DNA from: an uncultured Clostridia bacterium | GTDB taxonomy: Bacteria; Bacillota; Clostridia; Christensenellales; Aristaeellaceae | Direction: 5' to 3' | NCBI GenBank assembly: GCA_946410395.1 | Contig: CAMKAE010000086.1 | Span: 1-8,639, forward strand | Length of the DNA: 8,639 nt | Part shown: piece by piece, positions 5,170 through 8,639 of the stretch | Layout: every line of letters begins with the position of its first letter | How positions within the stretch are numbered: position 1 is the stretch's first letter | Translations under genes and position numbers: made by a program | The notes under the pieces: model-generated | The model's input: only the letters and a program-made list of their open reading frames with translations | Databases searched by the model: none | Told to the model about the DNA's origin: nothing

Positions 5170-6168
5170 TCACAGGTAGTAGATAAAGTCGTTCTGCTTG
5201 CGCCGGAAGACCCAGAAGCCGAGCGCCAGCGGCAGCAGGGCGCACAGCGCGCAGTACAGGTAGGTCTGCGGCGGCGGCGTCACCCCGTCCAGCAGCAGGC
5301 AGCGGATGAAATAGATGAACTGGTACATCGGATTCAGGTGATAGATGTGGATCCAGGAGGCTGGGATGATGCTCTCGGGATAGAACAGCGGCGTCAGGTA
5401 CTGCCACAGCAGCAGCACCACGCCCCAGAGAAAAGCGGTGTCCCGGAAGAACACGTTCATGGTGGCCAGCACCATGCCCACCCCCAGGGAGAAGCATGCG
5501 ATGCCCAGCACCGGGATGGGCAGCAGCAGCGCCGCCTTGGTCACCGGCACCCCGGTCAGCAGGATCATCGCGAACATGGGGATCATCGTGATGGCCACGT
5601 TCAGCAGAGCGAAGAGCACCCGGCTGATGGGGTAGATGTACCGGGGCATGTAGACCTTCGTGATCAGCGCGGTGTTGGCGGTGATGGAATCCATGGCCAG
5701 GGTGGAGGCCTCGTTGAAAAAGTTGAAAAACACGATGCCGGTCATCAGGTAGGCCAGGAAATGCTCGATATAGACCTGGAAGAGGGTGTTGAAGACCAGG
5801 AACTGCACCAGCATGGTCAGCAGCGGATTGATGAAGCTCCACAGCACCCCCAGCATACTCTGCCGGTACTTGTGGTTGAAGTCCCGGGCGACCAGCTGCG
5901 AGAGCAGAAAACGGTAGTGCCGGGTCTCCTCTACCAGCACCCAGGCCAGGGTTCGCTTGTGCCTGCGCCGGTTATGCCGGTACAGCAGCACGCCGCCGGT
6001 CCAGCACACCGCCGCCGTGCCTGCGATGGCCCACAGGACCGTGACGGCCCGCGGGCTCCACTGGTCCATCACCACCGCGTACAGCAGCAGAAAAAAGGCC
6101 GCCAGCAAACAGAGGCCGCCGAGAATCAGCTCCGCGGCCCGCAGCAGGCCTTTTTTCGTCCCGTTCAT
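5170..6168 (-). CDS. Polysaccharide ABC-2 exporter permease (Wzm/TagG type) with extra N-terminal helices
   Basis: This is the membrane subunit of the glycan exporter. The ABC-2 core begins around residue 90 with LVARDFNHKYRQSMLGVLW (92-110), the family's amphipathic entry motif. About six hydrophobic segments follow (roughly 113-131, 138-155, 185-205, 213-237, 245-263, 303-321), and the basic tail RRKQNDF is typical. At 332 aa it exceeds the usual 255-280 aa. The extra N-terminal part holds two more hydrophobic segments (about 10-33 and 41-63) and a very basic stretch RHNRRRHKR (64-72). The start at 6168 has a GGAGGAAA ribosome site, and the frame has no later ATG with a comparable site before the core. 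The ATPase gene follows 13 bp downstream. Confidence 0.9.
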   Translation of the reverse strand: MNGTKKGLLRAAELILGGLCLLAAFFLLLYAVVMDQWSPRAVTVLWAIAGTAAVCWTGGVLLYRHNRRRHKRTLAWVLVEETRHYRFLLSQLVARDFNHKYRQSMLGVLWSFINPLLTMLVQFLVFNTLFQVYIEHFLAYLMTGIVFFNFFNEASTLAMDSITANTALITKVYMPRYIYPISRVLFALLNVAITMIPMFAMILLTGVPVTKAALLLPIPVLGIACFSLGVGMVLATMNVFFRDTAFLWGVVLLLWQYLTPLFYPESIIPASWIHIYHLNPMYQFIYFIRCLLLDGVTPPPQTYLYCALCALLPLALGFWVFRRKQNDFIYYL

Positions 6169-6184
6169 GCTGTCTTTCCTCCGG

Positions 6185-7501
6185 TCATTGTCCGGGCGCG
6201 GCCGTGTTTCCCGCGCCTTTCAGGATCTCCGAGAGCCGCCGCCGCATGAGGGCCGCGGTCTTTTCCACGCTGAAGTTCTCCGCGATGTGCCGCTGACCCC
6301 GCGCGGCCAGGTCCCTGCGCCAGGCGGGATCGTCCTTCAGCCGACGGAGATACGCCGCGGCCTGGTGCACGTCCGGGTCGGCCCAGCGGTGTTTTTCATT
6401 GCCGTACTGATACGCGTCGCCCACCGGCACCAGGGTATAATCCACCAGGCAGGCCGTGTCCGCGGTCATGAACTGGGTGTTGGCGGACCAGCCGGTGGCC
6501 ACCACCGGCACGCCCAGCAGCATGGCCTCCGCCATCACCAGGCCGAAGCCCTCGCTGCGGTGCAGGCTCAGGTAAACGTCGCACAGCCCGATCAGGCTGT
6601 TGAGCCGCTTCTTGCTCAGCGTGTCGGTGAGCAAGGTGTACGGACCCTTCTTTCCGAGGCGCTCCCGGATAAACTTCAGGTCCTGCCTGGAGGGATTGTT
6701 GAGCTTGATCACCAGGTGCGCGTCCTCCGGCCGGTCTCCGAAGGCCTCCAGGAACGCGTCGATGGCGCCGGCGGGATTCTTCCGGGAGGCATAGCTGTTG
6801 GAGTCGAACATCACCAGCACCAGGAACTTGTCCTGCGGCAGGCCGAAGTCCTTCCGGGTCAGCCCCTCCTCCGCCGGGGCGGTGATGCCGTAGGGGATCG
6901 TGGTCACCGGCACGGGCGACACCTTTTTCAGCGCATCGGCGATGAAGTCCGACGGCGCCCAGAGCTCGTCGACGCTCTGCAGCTGCGCGTGCCAGGCCGC
7001 CGGGATGTCCTCCAGTTCCCACAGCCACACCCCGACGGTGTAGCGGCCGTCAAAGGTCTCGATGGGAAAGCAGTTGCAGGCCTCGGTCCACTGGTCCGGG
7101 TTGATGTGGATGACGTTCACCGCGTAGGGCGCGTCGGCGCTCAGCCGGCTGTCCCAGTCCGTGTCGTTCTGGGGCAGCCAGTAGAGGAAATCGGTGTTGA
7201 GAAAGCAGCAGGGCAGACCGGTCTGCTCCAGGGCTCGGGCGTACAGTTTGACGCCCTGGGCCAGGCCGTTCTGCGCCTTGAAAAACCCGAACAGATTGAC
7301 GCCGTCCGGGTGCAGGCCCGGCTGCCAGGGCAGCGGATCGCGCCGGAGGGCGTTGCCGCGGCTGAGCCCAGCTGTCCGCAGCACGGCGTTGCGGACCTTT
7401 GCCCGCGGGCCGGCCGGCAGGAAGTGCGTCAGCGGCGCGATCTTCGCGATCACGGTGCCCGCGGCGCGCTTCAGATGAAACTTCAGCATTCTGACGTTCA
7501 T
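6185..7501 (-). CDS. GT-B glycosyltransferase, family 4 type
   Basis: This enzyme would transfer a sugar from a nucleotide donor onto a growing surface glycan on the cytoplasmic side of the membrane. The 438-aa protein has an N-terminal acceptor domain opening with VNLFGFFKAQNGLAQG (68-83) and a C-terminal donor domain. The donor domain carries DVYLSLHRSEGFGLVMAEAM (308-327), including the retaining-type EX7E motif Glu317-Glu325, followed by GVPVVATGW (330-338). The segment before residue 60 is basic and may aid membrane association. The ATG overlaps the gmd stop by 4 bp, so the two are coupled. Gmd next door makes GDP-mannose-derived sugars plausible donors, for example mannosyl or deoxyhexosyl transfer, but the exact linkage cannot be read. 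Confidence 0.88.
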   Translation of the reverse strand: MNVRMLKFHLKRAAGTVIAKIAPLTHFLPAGPRAKVRNAVLRTAGLSRGNALRRDPLPWQPGLHPDGVNLFGFFKAQNGLAQGVKLYARALEQTGLPCCFLNTDFLYWLPQNDTDWDSRLSADAPYAVNVIHINPDQWTEACNCFPIETFDGRYTVGVWLWELEDIPAAWHAQLQSVDELWAPSDFIADALKKVSPVPVTTIPYGITAPAEEGLTRKDFGLPQDKFLVLVMFDSNSYASRKNPAGAIDAFLEAFGDRPEDAHLVIKLNNPSRQDLKFIRERLGKKGPYTLLTDTLSKKRLNSLIGLCDVYLSLHRSEGFGLVMAEAMLLGVPVVATGWSANTQFMTADTACLVDYTLVPVGDAYQYGNEKHRWADPDVHQAAAYLRRLKDDPAWRRDLAARGQRHIAENFSVEKTAALMRRRLSEILKGAGNTAAPGQ

Positions 7502-8541
7502 GCGCGCGTTTCCCCCGCGGCCTCCCGGCGCGCCAGCAGCAGATCGTGCTCCGCCATCCGTGCGCAGAGGGCCTCACAGCTGGTCTTCTGCGGATCCCAG
7601 CCGAGCTTTTCCCGAGCCTTGGCCGGGTTGCCCAGCAGGTTGACCACGTCCGTGGGCCGGTACCAGCGGGGATTGACGCACACCAGCATCTTGCCGGTGT
7701 CCCGGTCATAGCCTTTCTCGTCCGCACCGCTGCCCCGCCATTCTAGACGGATGCCGTCGTGGGCGAAGGCCATCTCGGTGAATTCCCGCACCGTGTGCTG
7801 GACGCCGGTGGCGATGACATAGTCGTCGGGCTCGTCCTGCTGCAGGATCCGCCACATGCAGTCCACATAATCCCCCGCGAAGCCCCAGTCCCGCTTCGAG
7901 CTGAGGTTGCCCAGCTCCAGGTGGTCCTGCAGCCCGCAGGCGATGCGCCCGGCAGCCCGGGTGATCTTCCGGGTGACGAAGTCCTCGCCGCGCCGTTCGC
8001 TCTCGTGGTTGAACAGGATGCCGTTGCAGGCAAACACGCCGTAGGCCTCGCGATACTGACGGATCATCCAGTAGGCGTACTGCTTGGCGATGGCATAGGG
8101 GCTGTAGGGGTGAAAGGGAGTGTTCTCGTCCTGGGGACAGGTCTCGACCCGGCCGAAGAGCTCCGAGGTGGAGGCCTGGTAGACCCGGCAGGAGGCGGCC
8201 TGGCCGGTGACCCGCACGGCCTCCAGCAGGCGCAGCACGCCCAGGGCGTCCACCTCGCCGGTGTATTCCGCCGCCTCAAAGGAGACCGCCACATGGCTCT
8301 GGGCTGCCAGGTTGTACAATTCGTCCGGCTGCGTTTCACCCACGGTGCGGATCAGGCTGCCGGAGTCGGTGAGGTCGCCGTCGTGCAGGCAGATCCGGTC
8401 GCGGATGTGCTCGATGCGCTGGGTGTTGTGCACCGAGGCCCGCCGCAGGATGCCGTGCACCTCATAGCCCTTCTCCAGCAGCAGCTCCGCCAGATAGGAC
8501 CCGTCCTGGCCCGTGATGCCCGTGATCAATGCTTTTTTCAT
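7498..8541 (-). CDS. gmd: GDP-mannose 4,6-dehydratase
   Basis: Gmd converts GDP-D-mannose to GDP-4-keto-6-deoxy-D-mannose, the branch point to GDP-fucose, GDP-rhamnose, GDP-perosamine and related sugars. The 347-aa extended short-chain dehydrogenase has the NADP loop GITGQDG (8-14) followed by SYLAELLLEKGYEVHG. RRASVHNTQRIEH (33-45) is diagnostic of Gmd. The catalytic residues Thr125 and Glu127 lie in STSELFG, and Tyr149 and Lys153 in SPYAIAK. NHESERRGEDFVTRKI (178-193) and RDWGFAGDYV (217-226) are also typical. A strong AGGAGG site precedes the ATG. Neither GDP-fucose synthase (fcl) nor a reductase (rmd) or aminotransferase (per) is in the window, so the final sugar is unknown and the finishing enzyme is probably further upstream. 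Confidence 0.95.
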   Translation of the reverse strand: MKKALITGITGQDGSYLAELLLEKGYEVHGILRRASVHNTQRIEHIRDRICLHDGDLTDSGSLIRTVGETQPDELYNLAAQSHVAVSFEAAEYTGEVDALGVLRLLEAVRVTGQAASCRVYQASTSELFGRVETCPQDENTPFHPYSPYAIAKQYAYWMIRQYREAYGVFACNGILFNHESERRGEDFVTRKITRAAGRIACGLQDHLELGNLSSKRDWGFAGDYVDCMWRILQQDEPDDYVIATGVQHTVREFTEMAFAHDGIRLEWRGSGADEKGYDRDTGKMLVCVNPRWYRPTDVVNLLGNPAKAREKLGWDPQKTSCEALCARMAEHDLLLARREAAGETRA

Positions 8542-8560
8542 GCCGATCCTCCTGTTATAC

Positions 8561-8587
8561 GCCTCTCAATTAGGCTTGTTAAGAGGC
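8561..8587. other. Inverted repeat between dispersed repeat and gmd
   Basis: GCCTCT (8561-8566) and AGAGGC (8582-8587) form a 6-bp inverted repeat with a 15-nt AT-rich spacer, located 19-46 nt upstream of the gmd start. It could be an operator or a small RNA hairpin. No convincing -35/-10 pair was found between the dispersed repeat and gmd. A TATAAC (8554-8559, - strand) lies too near the ribosome site to be a credible -10, so the cluster promoter is probably outside the window. Confidence 0.4.
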
Positions 8588-8589
8588 AG

Positions 8590-8639
8590 AAAAGGGGATT
8601 TCGCGGTCTGCGGACCGCGACCAGGGCTTTCCGATCGCC
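8590..8639 (-). repeat. Dispersed hairpin repeat, copy 2 (upstream of gmd, cut by window end)
   Basis: Read on the - strand, this is the same sequence as 221-270, with 49 of 50 positions identical (the difference is at 8594). It contains the TCGCGGTC/GACCGCGA hairpin and the run ending in TTTT, and the right arm GCCCTGG of the other hairpin. The partner arm CCAGGGC is only partly inside the window. The element ends 48 nt before the gmd start codon, in the same orientation relative to gmd as copy 1 has to argC. Confidence 0.85.

Noticed and set aside
5957..7711. Open frame of 584 codons on the + strand opposite the permease and glycosyltransferase genes
   Set aside because: It spans the junction of two well-supported genes on the other strand, has no domain or ribosome site, and is rich in Arg/Gly/Val/Gln from reverse reading of GC-rich codons.
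1..8639. CRISPR array, tRNA, rRNA, prophage or transposase genes
   Set aside because: No regularly spaced direct repeats, no tRNA-like cloverleaf, no rRNA blocks and no integrase or transposase motifs were seen on either strand.

Overview
The window is GC-rich bacterial DNA that most likely comes from a member of the Firmicutes, probably class Clostridia. The grounds are an intact IreB (UPF0297) gene, strong AGGAGG-type ribosome binding sites, Bacillus-type ARG boxes, and an arginine-type acetylglutamate kinase. The genus cannot be fixed from the sequence.

Left part, + strand. The last 15 codons of an unknown acidic-tailed protein end at a clean rho-independent terminator. An argC-argB-argD operon follows (333-3296). 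It encodes steps 2, 3 and 4 of arginine/ornithine synthesis. Its TTGACA/TATATT promoter is covered by two ARG boxes spaced 21 bp apart, so ArgR repression is very likely. The roughly 180-nt leader before argC contains hairpins, two of which belong to a dispersed repeat. Next is a monocistronic ireB with its own promoter and a long hairpin terminator.

Middle, - strand. A small AT-richer module encodes a Phd/YefM-type antitoxin and a ParE/RelE-type toxin. The genes overlap by 11 bp. Their extended -10 promoter is overlaid by an imperfect palindrome that is a likely autoregulatory operator.

Right part, - strand. A tight cluster reads gmd (GDP-mannose 4,6-dehydratase), a GT-B glycosyltransferase, an ABC-2 polysaccharide export permease, and its ATPase. 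Together they would make a GDP-6-deoxyhexose precursor, build a glycan and export it by the Wzm/Wzt (TagGH-like) route. The cluster probably continues upstream beyond the right edge.

The least expected feature is a 50-bp sequence (49/50 identical) found in inverted orientation at 221-270 and 8590-8639. It folds into a hairpin and sits at a similar distance upstream of both argC and gmd, in the same orientation relative to each gene. The second copy is cut by the end of the window. No clearly new defence or mobile system was found.
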